A stretch of 64,000 nucleotides of DNA, from contig JAQFVV010000013.1 of NCBI GenBank assembly GCA_028023455.1, positions 15,448,258-15,512,257 on the forward strand. Direction: 5' to 3'. The notes under the pieces are model-generated. The model searched no databases and was not told where the DNA came from. It saw only the letters and a list, made by a program, of their open reading frames with translations. This document shows, in pieces, positions 35,601 through 47,995 of this stretch. Source of the DNA: Epiperipatus broadwayi (taxonomy: Eukaryota; Onychophora; Udeonychophora; Euonychophora; Peripatidae). How positions within the stretch are numbered: the first letter of the stretch is position 1; every line of letters starts with the position of its first letter. Both the position numbers and the translations under genes were made by a program.

Positions 35601-37212
35601 AGAAGAGTCTTAACTATTTTGTTCTGAATTTTAATACTGCATGAAAAATTAAGATTAAAGGCGTGAAACTAAATAATAGTCAAAATCATTTAATATAATT
35701 GAAAAATTTATAGAAAATCACTATTATTATTCTGTTTACATCATTTTTGTTGGAGAATTATTTACTTAATTTTTTTTTATTATTAACAATTCAATGTGCT
35801 TGAATTTTACTTAATTTTTTTTTATTATTATTTTCTATTATCAATAACATAATTAAAATTATTCTTTATTATATAAGTAAAATATTTTTGTTAATAAGCT
35901 ATTTTGAACATTTATTTATGTTAAAAAAGCAATCAAGAAAAAGCTATTTATAATATATGATTATGAAATTATCATTGGCATAATATTAATCCCACCTAAA
36001 CTGTGTTCCAATTTAAGAATATAACATGCATATCAATGGTAAACAGAAGATCTGGTATCTTCTTTTTTACTATTGTTTTCAGATACAACATACTTATAAT
36101 TATTTATATCTTAATATATATCTTCCATTTTTGCTTTGTTTATATTTATATGGATATAGAAATAAATATCCAAAATGTGTTAGAAACAAGAATTTAATAT
36201 AATTTGAATTTTTTTTCATCTAATGTAACATTTTAGATGAACCAAAGCATGCCTTAGCATCTAAATAAATGATTACATTTTGGGTTAGTATAAAAACCAA
36301 TGTTTATACATATATAAATTTACCACTTTACATAAAAAATGAGTAAAAAAAAATTACATTTAGTATAAAGAAATAAAAATGGTATTTTTATTAAGGAAAG
36401 AATCGTATATATCAATTTAAAAAAAAAAAAGACATAATCATAAATTGATATTTAACATTCATACAGGATCTTCATGTATTAACAACTAATTGTTTTTTTT
36501 TTTTTTTTTTCAGATCTCAGTAAAATAATAATAAAAGTAATACAGAAAATCTTTATAATTGTCAGTAATAAAAAGTTCCTCATAATATTAGAATTCTCTA
36601 ATAAACTTTTTATACACATAAAAAGCTCTATTCTACAATTTGTTATGCACTTTTATTGAAATAGTCTTTAACTGTTGTATTAGAAAGTAAATAATGTATT
36701 TTTAAATTAGGTTTTCATAATTTTGAAATCATAATAACAATAAAAAAGACATAACTTGCTATAGTATATTTAAATAATTATCACATTTTTTTTCTTTACA
36801 AACCATTTTAAAAAGAAATGCCGCTGATGTTATGTATATATATATACACATTCCATACATACATGTATAAGCTACCATGTATGAACAAAAAAAAAAAAAG
36901 AGTTATGAACAATTATAATACATCTAATCTTTTCTTTTATAAATCCTCCTATTTTCTGTCCCTCCACTGGTGTTGTAACTTAATGGCTGATTTCACAAGC
37001 AGAAAATAAAAAAATTTCTACATCAGATATGAAATTCTACATTTAAAAGCAGGGAGGAAATATAAATAATAGAAAGTTCATTAACTCAACATTTGTTCAT
37101 TTCTTTGATAAGACGATAAAAAGAAAAAAAAGAAAAATAAATTACAAAAATAAAAGAAAATGAACAAGATTTCAGTTACTTAAATATACATCTAAGTTAC
37201 TAATGTTACTAG
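29671..37212. other. Convergent intergenic region
   Basis: About 7.5 kb lies between the stop codons of the two convergent genes. It is AT-rich with TA tracts and small palindromes (near 30600 and 31418-31483) and includes the 3' UTR of the elongase gene on the minus strand at its right end. A 65-codon minus frame at 34450-34647 resembles a signal anchor but has no supporting exon. I see no gene. Confidence 0.5.
32488..32885 (+). repeat. Two direct copies of a ~120-bp repeat, 270 bp apart
   Basis: 32488-32610 and 32755-32880 share TATTTAAAATCTTA-GCAGCAG, a T-rich middle, AATTTA-GTGGCA/ATGATGCAG and a TATGTAATTAT...TTTATTTA end. They are diverged direct duplicates with no coding capacity. Confidence 0.6.
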
Positions 37213-37524
37213 TTAATGCCGTTTAGTAATTCCATTTACTGACGCAGAATGTTTGCCGTTCATAGTTGCTGCCTCACCATTTAAGATCTTGGAGTATCCA
37301 TTGATAATGCTATGATCATTACTATTGTCTACAACTTTATTAGTATCCTCTTTACGTTTATGGCTAATTTCTGCTTTCTTGATATAAGCATGAATATAAA
37401 AGTTTGAAAACAAAATAACGAGAGTTGAAAGAAATCCTAACTGAAACCATTGAAGAGCTCTGGGGAAATCACAGTCCAAATAGAGGGCATAACTTTGCTG
37501 AGTTAAGATAATTACAAACTGAAG
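37213..37524 (-). CDS. ELOVL fatty acid elongase, terminal coding exon
   Basis: The acceptor TTATTTTTCAG is followed at 37524, in phase 0, by 103 codons and a TAA at 37215-37213. The product LQFVIILTQQSYALYLDCDF continues to the last membrane helices (FQLGFLSTLVILFSNFYIHA) and Y then IKK. A hydrophilic tail rich in Lys, Asn and Gly follows (NGYSKILNGEAA, MNGKHSASVNGITKRH). FxNFYxxxYxKK is the conserved end of ELOVL proteins, and NG-rich tails occur in vertebrate ELOVL4 and ELOVL5. The end, TKRH, keeps a Lys at -3 but is not a textbook dilysine ER-retrieval signal. The protein condenses malonyl-CoA with fatty acyl-CoA in the ER membrane. The preceding intron is 10.3 kb. Confidence 0.92.
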   Translation of the reverse strand, partial: LQFVIILTQQSYALYLDCDFPRALQWFQLGFLSTLVILFSNFYIHAYIKKAEISHKRKEDTNKVVDNSNDHSIINGYSKILNGEAATMNGKHSASVNGITKRH

Positions 37525-37954
37525 CTGAAAAATAAAATAAAAAGTGTAAAATAATTTTTAATGACAAAACCAAATATGCTCAAAACTAAACTAAAGATAA
37601 ATTAATTACCTAAAACAAATTTAAGATCACAAATATAAATACTAAACATATCAAATTTTAATAGCCTATCAAAATGAATGAATTCTATATTATGATCATT
37701 TCATGCCTTACAGCATTAAACTTCAGCTGGCTGCAAAAGTAACATCCCAATGCAATGTGCAAACACCAATTGTTTTATTATCAATTTCAAAACTGAATAG
37801 ATTTCAAGCATGAAATCATCATAAATGCAGTCTTTACATGTGTTTAATGTGATGTAAAAGCTTGGAAATTCTAGTATTAATGATTTAAGTGGTTAAAACT
37901 TTTATTGATTTGGTCAAGGATTTTACTCAATTAATTACAGGTATATTGTATTGT

Positions 37955-38900
37955 TTTAATTAGTTGATTGTTTATTATACACCTTCTACATGCTAGAATG
38001 AGAAAAAATGCTACATATGGAAAATTTGAGGCATTTGAAATGAAAACTGGTATTAAACAGGGATGTGTACTTGTTTCATTATTGTTCTCAATTTTTATCA
38101 CAATAGTCTTTAGAACTGCTTATAAGCAGTCTGATGAAAGAATCAAAATACATTACAGGTATGTATTTATAATATGCTAGTGATTATTCAAAAGATGATC
38201 TATAAAATGGTATGAATACAATGTGTAAAGACTTTGGTTTAATAATTAATGTCCAAAAAACTCAAGTTCTTTATCAACCAGTAATAGAAGAATAATTCTC
38301 AGAATCAATTTGAAAATGTAAACCAATTTAAATATCTTGGTAATTTTATAGAGTTGATCTAAAAATTTGGGGTGCAGGACAGATTCCAAGGTACTATTAT
38401 TGCTTTTAAAAATTAAAAGATAAAATAATTTCATTACAGAAAAATAACTACTGCAATTAAATTAGCTATATATAAAGCTGCTTTTTTGTTTAATTTATTA
38501 TATTGAAATGAGATTTGGACATTATATTGATGCAACATAAAGAAATAAGAAATTTTTTTACTTAAAAATGTTCTGTAAAGTTGTAACAATATAATGGCAA
38601 GATAATAAAAACAATCAAGATGTTCTTCAACTTGCTGAATATGATACTATGGAGTCCATTTTTGTAAAATCACAATTTCATTGCATTGGATATATAAAAG
38701 AAATAAAAAATACAAGACTTCCTAAAATAATATTTTATGGAGAATGTGAGCATGCTTTTGATGGATGAGATAAACCCATTTTCATTATAAGGATTGTGTC
38801 CATGGGGAAGACATAGGAGAGAATAGAATACATTGGAGAATTATAGATATAGTGTTAAAGTATTTGTCCTATATTTGAAAGTATTTTATGTTCACAGATT
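37955..38900 (+). pseudogene. Non-LTR RT relic (lineage L, copy 2)
   Basis: FEMKTGIKQGCVLVSLLFSI at about 38036-38097 is the RT motif before the catalytic FADD. LIINVQKTQVLYQP near 38238 and NQFKYLGNFI near 38315 follow. KLAIYKAAFL...LLY and WTLY lie near 38455-38530, then WQDN/NNQDVLQLAEYD near 38590-38645, TMESIFVKSQFHCIGYI near 38650-38695, and RLPKIIFYGE near 38718. The order equals the thumb and C-terminus of the family at 1-936. Multiple frameshifts and stops interrupt it. It lies antisense in an elongase intron. Confidence 0.82.
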
Positions 38901-39309
38901 TGTTTGTAGTCATAATAAAACTAGTCTCTAGAGTGTTATCTTTTTTATTCTTGGAATTGAAATAGCCACTCTTTTATAAGAGGTTGCTGCTTCTAAATTA
39001 TTATTAATGATTTATATTTAAGAGCTTATAACTTGTGAATCTTAAATAATTTGCCTAAAGTTTGAATATTTAATGACATTAAATTATATTCACGATTATT
39101 TCATGTTTTGAAATCTGCAGTCTTGAACGGGATTTATACTTTGCATTGTGATGTAAAAATTGTCTTCACAGTCTATTGAAGATTGGTATTATAAGCTATG
39201 AAATGATCTTACTGGAGAGTTTATGCCAGTTTATTTTAATGTGATGCCATGGTTTAGTAACTTTAGTCTTGGTAATTTAATTGACTATAATTTTAATTTG
39301 GATAATATA

Positions 39310-39676
39310 TAATAAACTTGATTTTATATAAAACTAGGATGGTTCACAGATGTAAATCGTATAATAGCCAGAGCTTATCAATACCAGAAATGTTCAATCT
39401 GTTGTCAAAATAACATCTATGAATAAAAAGTGGAAATCCATCCCTCATTCTTATCTCAGATATTAATATAGACAAGAGAGTTGACACTTTGTAACAAAAC
39501 ACTGAGATTTTTAAATTCAAAGAAGTTCAAATAAACCCCATTAAACAGGCAAATACAATCTGCTTTAAACAAAATCAGACTAATAAATAGTCTGTATTTA
39601 ATACTTCCAAATCTCACTAAACTTAAATTTTTATTTAGATAATAAACTTGATTTTGCAGATGGTTCACAGACATAA
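39310..39676 (+). repeat. Direct repeats flanking ~300 bp
   Basis: ATAATAAACTTGATTTT followed by GATGGTTCACAGA occurs near 39309-39352 and again near 39641-39672. In one frame the second copy reads DFADGSQT, reminiscent of the xDGS start of RNase H domains in retroelements, but nothing around it extends the match. Confidence 0.45.
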
Positions 39677-39795
39677 TATCACATGATGATAGCTCAATTT
39701 TATTAACATGAGGAATCTTTACCTTAATAACATATTGAAAATTCCTGGTATTGATAAGTTTGGATTATGCATATATAATATAATATTAAATCATT

Positions 39796-40030
39796 TATGC
39801 ACTTTATTACTATTTTACAATGCTTTATTTACCACCCTTTTTTTACAGTTTCAATTGCACCAGCAATCTTCTTCAGAACTTTCTATATAAAAAGAAAGTT
39901 CTGAAGAAGATTGCTGGGACAATCGAAACTGTAAAAAAGGGCAGTAATTAAAACATTGTGAAAAAGAAAGTTCTGAAAACAATGGTAATTAAGGCATTGT
40001 GAAACAGTAATAAAGTGCGTAAATGTTATA
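39796..40030. repeat. Foldback element with CTGAAGAAG arms
   Basis: The arm 39796-39886 is repeated in inverted orientation from 39893, beginning AGAAAGTTCTGAAGAAGATT and continuing past GCATTGT...CAGTAATAAAGTGC to about 40025. The right arm has an extra ~60 bp that partly repeats AGAAAGTTCTGAA. A TATATAAA loop separates the arms. Each arm contains the CTGAAGAAG / GATTG...CAATC / GAAAC hairpin seen elsewhere in the window. Confidence 0.8.
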
Positions 40031-40489
40031 TACATTTGACAATGCAATAAGAAAGATTAATTCTTATACTTTTTGAAGATTATGCATCTATACTGTAATG
40101 GGCACACATGCCATTACATAATTTTTTTTTAAAAATTAAACATTAACAATAAAAGTTGGCAAATAAAAATTTGTTTTTAAAAATTAAAAATCATCTAAAC
40201 TCATATATATAAAATCGCACAGATGAAAAATTATTAAAAGAAAACTTTATTAAAGAAAAAAAAAAGTATTTTAAAACTAAGTTTTCAGTAAAGATTTAAA
40301 GATAAAAATATATCTTTAAGAATGTATATAATTTAATTAATGCTATTGTGTAAAATGGAAATGATTATTTTAATTAGTTAAAAGTAAACTAACCCTTGGG
40401 CATCTCAAAATGTATAAGTAAAGGTCAGATATGAAAGAAAAAACAATAGAAACTAATAGCCAATAAAAGAAATCCTTCAGGAAACAGAC

Positions 40490-41640
40490 CTCAATGAAAG
40501 GATCGTCATAACGTAGTGTCCACTCGATCCGAAAGTTTACTATAAAAAGGAAAAGTTTGGGGAAAAAGAAGAAAAAAAAGAGATGTGAAAGAAGAGATGC
40601 TATATGTGTTAGTGTGGAGAGAGTTGAAGGAGAAAGGATTGAAAAGACACACTCTTCAATCCCTTCAGTTTTTTTTTTAAACAGAAAGAGAAATGACCAA
40701 TCGTTTTCCCATATTGCAGACTATTGGACATCTGGGCCCGGCAATAAAATACCAGCTACAATAAAGGACCAATGGCTAACCGCATACCGATCTCAGGACT
40801 CCGTGGGAAGTAACACCTTCCAAATTACAAGCAATTAGAAACTACGGACTTTTTAAAACAGTAAGAACGATATAACTAATGAACATTTTCAAAACATAAG
40901 AACTTTAATTCCAAAACCTTTTCAGTATTTAATAGAAATAGAATTCTATCTGACCAACATAAATTATTATTAATAATTAATTTTATTTGATGTATTTTTT
41001 TTTAAATCATTTCCATTAAGTTATTTTTTTTCGTTCTTTTAAGTTTTTATTATGATTTTCTTTTTTTGTTTAAGTCGGGCGTGTATGGCTGCATAGATTT
41101 GTAAAGTTATATTAGTTTAATTAAGGGAGGGTTAATCTTAGGTTATTTGTCTCATAGTTAAATTGGATTAATCGATTTGATATATTGGTGTAAATGTAGT
41201 ATGAAGATCCGCTAGGTGCAGGATCATACGCCGCATTTGGGTGCAATAAGCCTATTTCTTATTGACCATCGGAGACACGGTATTCCCTGCACCGTGGATC
41301 ACCCCTTAAGTCGGCAGAAAAGACCGCAATCCCTTCCTATGGAGGTTTTTTTTTTATTGTTCTCGCCAGACAGATTTAACATTCCTGTACTGGACGAGAG
41401 ACGATTTCTTCTCTATAACCATGCTGTTCAGATGTGCATTCCTGACAGTATGGTATTGTGCTGTTGTATTCATGCTGCATTGAATACATCGATATATCAG
41501 ATAGATTGGCATTGGTTTGCCTGCGAACTTTGGCCTAAGATTAAATAAGGGATAGAATATTTTCTTTTCAAATGCAATCTATGTAGTCTATCCATACTTG
41601 ACCCTTTAATAAAATATTAAACTCATCTGTGCGAACTTCT
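40490..41640 (+). other. Complex, GC-richer island; possible solo LTR or other element
   Basis: Sequence complexity rises sharply. A TATA-box-like CTATAAAAAGG lies at about 40541. CAATCCCTTC occurs twice (near 40658 and 41328). An AATAAA at about 41609 follows a relatively GC-rich tract. Open frames of 93 and 110 codons (40557-40838, 41216-41548) have no recognisable motif. TATA, a ~1-kb body and AATAAA are the parts of an LTR, but neither a TG...CA boundary nor a second copy is visible. It could equally be a promoter region or an unknown element. Confidence 0.3.
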
Positions 41641-41859
41641 AAAATAAAAAGTTAAATTTTAAATTAAAATCTAAAGTAAAGTTATAATGTTTTATAAAAA
41701 AATTAAAGTAAACATACTAAAATAATAATGCTAAATTTTATATATGTTTAATAAATGTTTGTGTATGTTATTACTGGCAGTGGCTTCTTTTATTTTTTTA
41801 ATATTGAAAATATATTTTAATAAGAATTAATATTTTATAAATCTCTGCGTCTCCCTGAG

Positions 41860-42021
41860 CTAGTGGCATGGGCTGACGGTCAGAATAAAACATATATGTA
41901 AAATTAAGATCTTAACAGCGCGTATCTGCTTACTATATAAATTTTCCAGGTTTAAATAGCCTGGTGGCGCCCCCCGGCGGGGAGATGGGGAGAACCCACC
42001 CCCCCCCCCCCCCCCCCCCCC
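41860..42021. repeat. GC-rich patch ending in a 23-base C run
   Basis: GGTGGCGCCCCCCGGCGGGG near 41963 is followed by ACCCA and then 23 consecutive C at 41999-42021. It is the strongest GC skew in the window. The minus-strand G run would be prone to quadruplex formation and to length errors in sequencing. Confidence 0.9.
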
Positions 42022-42462
42022 TAATAAATATTTTCTTTGTATGTTAAGAAACAAATAGATAATTTTTTTTCTACGAGTTGTCATATAAATGCATATATCC
42101 ATTTAGCTTGTCAGAAAATCTTCTAAGAATAGAGTGAACCATTTATTTCAGATTTATTAAAATTAGTTTTTTCTTACAAATAATTAGGAAAGAATTTCAA
42201 ACTCAAATCAGATGCAAAGTACAATCAAAAGTAAAAAACAAATGAAAAAAGAAAAGAGATTTTGTCTCTTAATTTGATTGGTTATGAATTGCAAATAATG
42301 TTTATGTTTGATTTGTCACAAAAATCAGCTTTAATATAATATGAAGTTTTGAAAAAATCTGAAGTTTTCTGACAAAGATGACATATATATATATTTATCT
42401 AACAGTTCACAGAAAACTAATTTGTTTCAGTTTCATTACATATACATTTCATATTGTATTTA

Positions 42463-43196
42463 TTTAATATATATATAATTTAGATGGAAGCAAACTATTT
42501 TCACACTTGCACAATAAATAGCCATCACTACCCATGAATAAATATATTAAAAATATGGGTGCCTTGCCTACCCATATTTAGAAATTACCTTTAAATAAAC
42601 CAACATTCATTGACAGTGCTCAAAATGGAGTGTGATTTTATTTAATAATAAAATCTTTACATAAATCATTTTATTACTTGTAAGGTTTGAGTTATAAATT
42701 CCAGGAAAGAGAAAGTATCTCATTTTTAATGATATGCGATAATGATCCACACATTAGTTTAAATAAATGTAAATATTAAACACAAAAGCATTTTTAGATA
42801 TATATGTAATTTGGATGGAAGCAAAGTGCCTTTCATACATGTGCTATGAATAATCATCTATTTTAAAATATGAGAAGTCATCCATATTTAAAGCTTACTT
42901 TTAAATAAACCAACATTTATTGACAGTGTTAGAAGTGGAATGTAATAACCAGGTCTTTCTCTTCCCTGGAATTTATAATTTAAATCCTTACAAGGAAAAA
43001 ACTGATTTAAAGATCTGGTTTTTAAATAAAATCACACTACATTTCCAACACTGTCAATGAATGTTAGTTTGTTTAAAAGTAAGCTCTAAATATTGTGGCC
43101 ACCTGTATTTTTTAAAATATTTATTGATGGCAAGTGTTGACTATTTATAATGCATATAGTTTGCTTCCATCTAAATTACATATATATTTAAAAATG
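42463..43196. mobile_element. Foldback MITE plus adjacent tandem copy
   Basis: AATTTRGATGGAAGCAAA marks a terminal repeat. It occurs near 42477 and 42810 on the + strand and inverted near 43160. 42790-43196 is a long imperfect palindrome (arms about 190 bp) whose arms share AAACCAACATT-ATTGACAGTG and the CCCTGGAATTTATAATTTAA region. The segment at 42463-42785 is a further copy of the left arm, and resembles the right arm more closely than the left arm does. No coding capacity. Confidence 0.75.
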
Positions 43197-44398
43197 TTAT
43201 GCTATTTAATATTTGCATATATATATATACAAAGGATTATTATAAATGAGATTATTTTTTTAGAAGTATTTAAACATATTTTATATGAAAACTAAAGTTC
43301 AATATACTTGCTAACTGCCAGACATCAATGAAGAGGCACACTCTCAGATCAGCTATAAAACAGACCATGGATGGAATGTAGCATTCCTGATATAATCTCA
43401 TAGAAAGACAATCATCAAAGTTAATAAAAGAGTGTGATAATAAAAGATATGTATCTTTTGTTTAGCCTTTCTCAAGTAGTTAAAAATACAATTTAACTAC
43501 AAGATATTTTTGTCTCACTAAGAATTTTATTTCGTTTCCCACATTTCTCTATTAAACTATAAAACTCTAAATGATTTGAAATTTGAGTGAAAGTTCTTTA
43601 TATACTTTCAAACTTGCTTACAAATATATATATAAAGAATTTAACATTAGAGTCAATGAAACTGCCTTTTGCAACTCAAATAAAAGAAGGCTTTTTAAAA
43701 CCAACAATAATAATATAAAATTATTACACTAAATGTAATTCATATGCATCAATAAGTTATGCAATGCTATCATCATTTTAATTACAAAATAGTAAAAATT
43801 ATAAAAAATAAAATAATGAATAGAATACATTCTAATACATTGCATATCATAAAATCAGTTTTTTAATTGTGATTTGTATTTGTAACAAGCTTACACTATT
43901 TTGATCATATTTAATAAATTGAAGGGTTGCGAGTTATGGATGTTACTTTTATTAATCTTGCTAAATTTTTTTTTGTTGCTTTTCAATGGAGGTTTGAGGA
44001 AGAAAATAAAATTATATTCAGTTTTATGTTACAATAATTTTTTTTTTTACAATTGTTTATTGGAGTATTTTATTCTATGTACTGATTTAAATCTGTCACA
44101 ACAACAATATAAAATTTATATATGACTGGATATAATAATTGTTCATCTGATCAAACATTAGTTTTTCACTTTGTGATTCTCAATTTATAATTTCTTATGC
44201 CTTGGAAGGTCTCTAATATAACTATTTTTATTTATCTGACTAAATTTCTACAATTTTTTAAAATTATGAATTGATGTTGGTTAAACTATTAAAATATAAT
44301 ACAAATATGAGTGAATACTGTAAACTCAGCAACTAATATTCTGTCAGCTTTTATTCCAAATAAAATTATAATAGGTCATTCAAATTTCCATAAATACA

Positions 44399-44671
44399 AG
44401 GCTCTATTTCTATTATGTTAGCAGGAATAATATGCTAATATAATTTTAAAAAATTAATAATTCAAGCAAACACATGTAAATTATTATAGCTAATGTTTCT
44501 GTTATATCCTTTGTTTAAACTGATCTTAATTTCCGATAAGGCTCTATTATGTTAGCAGGAATAATATGCTAATATAATTTTAAAAAATTAATAATTCAAG
44601 CAAACACATGTAAATTATTATAGCTAATGTTTCTGTTATATCCTTTGTTTAAACTGATCTTAATTTCCGAT
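44399..44671 (+). repeat. Near-identical tandem duplication, ~135-bp unit
   Basis: 44399-44537 and 44538-44671 are identical by eye except for a 6-bp deletion in the second copy (CTATTTCTATTATG against CTATTATG). Units end TAATTTCCGAT. The near identity means a very recent event or an assembly artefact. Confidence 0.92.
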
Positions 44672-45759
44672 TTTCTTTTTTTTTCTTTCTAGAAAATAGC
44701 CGATGAAAACTTGAATCATTAACTTTTTAAAAAAAAAAAAATTATGTATTGTTTATATAAATATAAAAAAACTAATAGAAATAATACTTCAAAAAACAAA
44801 AACTGCTAATACAGAATTACTGAAATAAAAAATTAAGAATGGGGATTCTAATTTTAAAATATGTATTTTAATGTACTGAATATATTATAAATATATGTCC
44901 AATAAATATTAAAATTAATATCCATTAGATAATGAAACAAAGAAGAAGAAAAAAACCTGATAAATTTATATTGAATTTTTCTTATTTTTAGGTGCAAAAG
45001 ATGAATATATATATAATAACACAAAAATGTGTTTAATATACAAAAAAAAAATGTAAATTGTATCGCTTAGACAAAATAAAAAAATAGCTGTGATATCTTT
45101 ATTTAAAAGATCATCATTTGCTACATTTGAAAGATCTAGAGAAACATTAAGCTATTCTTCTTAAAGAACAATTCATTTTCTAAGAAATATTTTTTTTTTA
45201 TGTATCGTTCAAAAAATCATTAGAAACTTGGAATTCAAATCAACTGATTAAGGTCATGGAAGATGCAGAGCATCATTTTCATGTCTCAAATCATATTTAA
45301 CTAACTAGATAAGAAAATGATGTATTATCATTTTTTAAAGACAACAACTTAGGGATAAACCTTGCTTCTCCAAAATATTTGACTACATATTAATTTTAAC
45401 ATATCCATGCCGAATAATGAATGAATCAAGATATGATATGGCTGCTGAAATCATGCAAGTTCCATTGTCATATTTAACAAATAAGGAAAAAATTGACTGT
45501 TTGATGTTTTTTTTTAGTAATCACTAGGCACAAACTCTTTCACTAATAAAAAAATGTAAATGCATTACTTGTCTGGCTGACCTATGATAGACTTTCAATC
45601 AATGTCATCATTATGCCTCACATTTTGCCTACAAATCTTCTTGAGAACTCATGGCACCGTGTTTTAGTAAACATTGGAATGTTCACATTCATGTTAAACA
45701 TTGCAATGATATATTTGAAATGTTGTTTTTTTTTTTTTTTGGATAACTTGTTTCATAAT

Positions 45760-45905
45760 AAATCTTAATTGAGCATTAATTTCCGAACACAGTCAGGTCT
45801 ACCAAAATTCATTCTTCCGTATGCAACAATGCATTTGGATCCTCTTAATTAAGCATTGACTGTCAAAAACAGTTGGTTCTAACAGAGTCCATTCTCTCAT
45901 TTTTA
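45760..45905 (+). repeat. Short diverged direct repeat
   Basis: TTAATTGAGCATTAATTTCC...CAGTCAGGTCTA...TTCATTCT at 45767 recurs as TTAATTAAGCATTGACTGTC...CAGTTGGTTCTA...TCCATTCT at 45846, about 80 bp apart. Confidence 0.5.
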
Positions 45906-47059
45906 TAGACAGTATAGTCATCCTAGTTGAAACTGTTATCTCAAAATATTAAAACTATTTAGCAGTTGTAAACATTGATGTTGCACTTAATCTAATACCA
46001 AAAATATTTTTTTCTCACAAGCTTATAAAACTAATGTTATCTTTTTTAAGATATTCGTAAGCATCTTTTTAGATTTAATAAGTATGTTGCATTTGTGTTT
46101 TTATTTCTATAGCTAGATGAAATCAAAAATATATTACTAATATATTATATTATCCAATCTCTACTAAATATATCACTTTGCTAAATAAAATTAGATTAGT
46201 TTTGTTTCTCCTATATTTATCTTAGACATATAATTAATGAACAATTGCTATTCATTGTGCTTTAGTGCAATGATAGTTGCAGACTCCAGTTCTGTTATTT
46301 CCAATGCTCAAACTACTTATGAATTTCTATTCATTAAAACATTCAATATGTAAAAATAAATTACTATTCTTTGACACAAACCATTTTAAAGTCTTTCTCC
46401 AGTCTAAATCTTTTCAAAATTTTTCAAAACAAATATTAACTATATTAGTTTTTTTTTTCACAATAAAAAATATAATACTTTTAGTAAACCCCAGTGATGT
46501 TAAATAATTTTACAAAAATATAAATATTTTAAGTGATAATTTTGTAAAAATTTGTTTTTGATAATACAGCACAATTGGATCCCTAGCTTTCCTGAATAAG
46601 AAATATGTTGAGGCATATCCTGTATTAATTTTGAAAATAAAATATTATCTGAAATTGTTTATAGCCTAACAAAGAATTATTTTATAACAAACAAGCAACC
46701 TGTAATAGCTTTAAAATGTGGATCATTTTTGCAGAATACTAAGAGAATGTAAGCTGTTATAATTGAAGACTCGAAACTAAGAAATAAATATATTGACAAA
46801 TAAAATATTATCTTTTACAAAATATATATATTTGTGTGATTAATGTATTTTGATGAAAACTTTTTAGTAGTTTATGACAGCAATCCTTTCCAAGTATTAA
46901 TCATTTAGAAAAAAATGAATTAAAATGAAATGTTTGAAGAATTTAACTAAGCAAAAAATTTTAACAGCTTTTTTTTTAAAATGCTGTTTGTAAAAATTAA
47001 CTAAATTTTTAGTTTATCATTTTCAATCATTATTTATCAATCTACTGAAAGATTAAAGT

Positions 47060-47690
47060 TTAATCCAGTTTCCTTTCCATCCATTTATAGTTATATCATT
47101 TCTTCCAGCAATATCTCCAGGCCAATGCCATTACAGCCTCTTAATTCTCTCAATGATGCCTGTTTGTTTCTTATCTATGGATTTCACTTGCTGCTCTTCT
47201 ATTAAGTATTCAAATCTCACATATATAATTACTGGTAAAACATATTTACTAAAAATCTTCCTTTTCAAGCATATAAAGATATTTTCCTTTAGTACAAAGT
47301 TATTTTTTAAAAAAAACCTCCAACTTTAATTGGATGATTAATTCAATCAATTTTGTTTCCACCTATATTAATAAATTAATCAAGATAAGTAGCTGTTACT
47401 TTTGCCTAATTACTATCAATCTTCATTTTCTCTGATATGAAAGAACATCAAACATTATTTTCATATGATAATTCATGTAACATTTTCTAAAGCCCTGAAA
47501 CATTATTTGCAAAACAACCACAACAATTACAAAATCAAGATGACTTATCTTCCACATTGTATAATCTTATTAAAATATTTCTTTGTCATATATTTAAATT
47601 GGCAAGACAACCATATGTGTTTAATATGTAATTTTAAACATATTTCAATACTTCTTATAATCTACCCCCCACCCTGACAAAATATTTATT
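47060..47690 (-). pseudogene. Decayed RTE C-terminal fragment
   Basis: This stretch is colinear with 18040-18720 of the full-length RTE. Shared blocks include CAGCAATATSTCCAG, CTCTTCTATTAAGT, TTCCTTTTCAA, ATATTTTCYTTTAGTA and GCATTATTTGCAAAA (with small changes). It spans the region encoding the GHIARR, SETWT and YLG segments, heavily eroded. It lies in the elongase intron in the gene's own orientation. Confidence 0.78.
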
Positions 47691-47870
47691 TTTTAACCAT
47701 AAATTTATAACTATGTGAATGTTCAAAAAGTTTTTTATATAAAATGTTATGAGAAAGAAATTATAAATAAAACATTATTTGTAGTATTCTTTTTACAACT
47801 GTTAAAAATAAAAGACAAAATTAAAACAAACAAGCAAAACTTATGTAATATTGAAGTAATCAATTCTTAC

Positions 47871-47995
47871 CAGTTGTAATTTTGTTATGTAAGACTTCCA
47901 CCAAAGATACTTTCTTAAGGACGGAATTGCAGAGAGTCCATAATACAAATACATCAACACATGAACAAAACAATTTAGAAGTGGTCCAAAGAAGC
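47871..47995 (-). CDS. ELOVL fatty acid elongase, internal exon
   Basis: A 125-nt exon lies between acceptor GGCTTGTTACAG (AG at 47997-47996) and donor CTG/GTAAGA (GT at 47870-47869). It enters needing two bases, supplied in phase by the A that ends the exon at 59104 (giving Ser), and leaves in phase 0. The product [20 protein letters not shown] then [20 protein letters not shown] ends in L. NxFxHxxMYxYYxLxA and KYLWWKxYxTxxQL are hallmark ELOVL motifs. [12 protein letters not shown] resembles ELOVL2/5 wording, while FFG and TKLQL resemble ELOVL4, so the subfamily is not settled. Confidence 0.93.

Noticed and set aside
41860-42102. 80-codon minus-strand frame containing poly-Gly
   Set aside because: It is created by the 23-base C run and the adjacent GC-rich patch, with no conserved motif.
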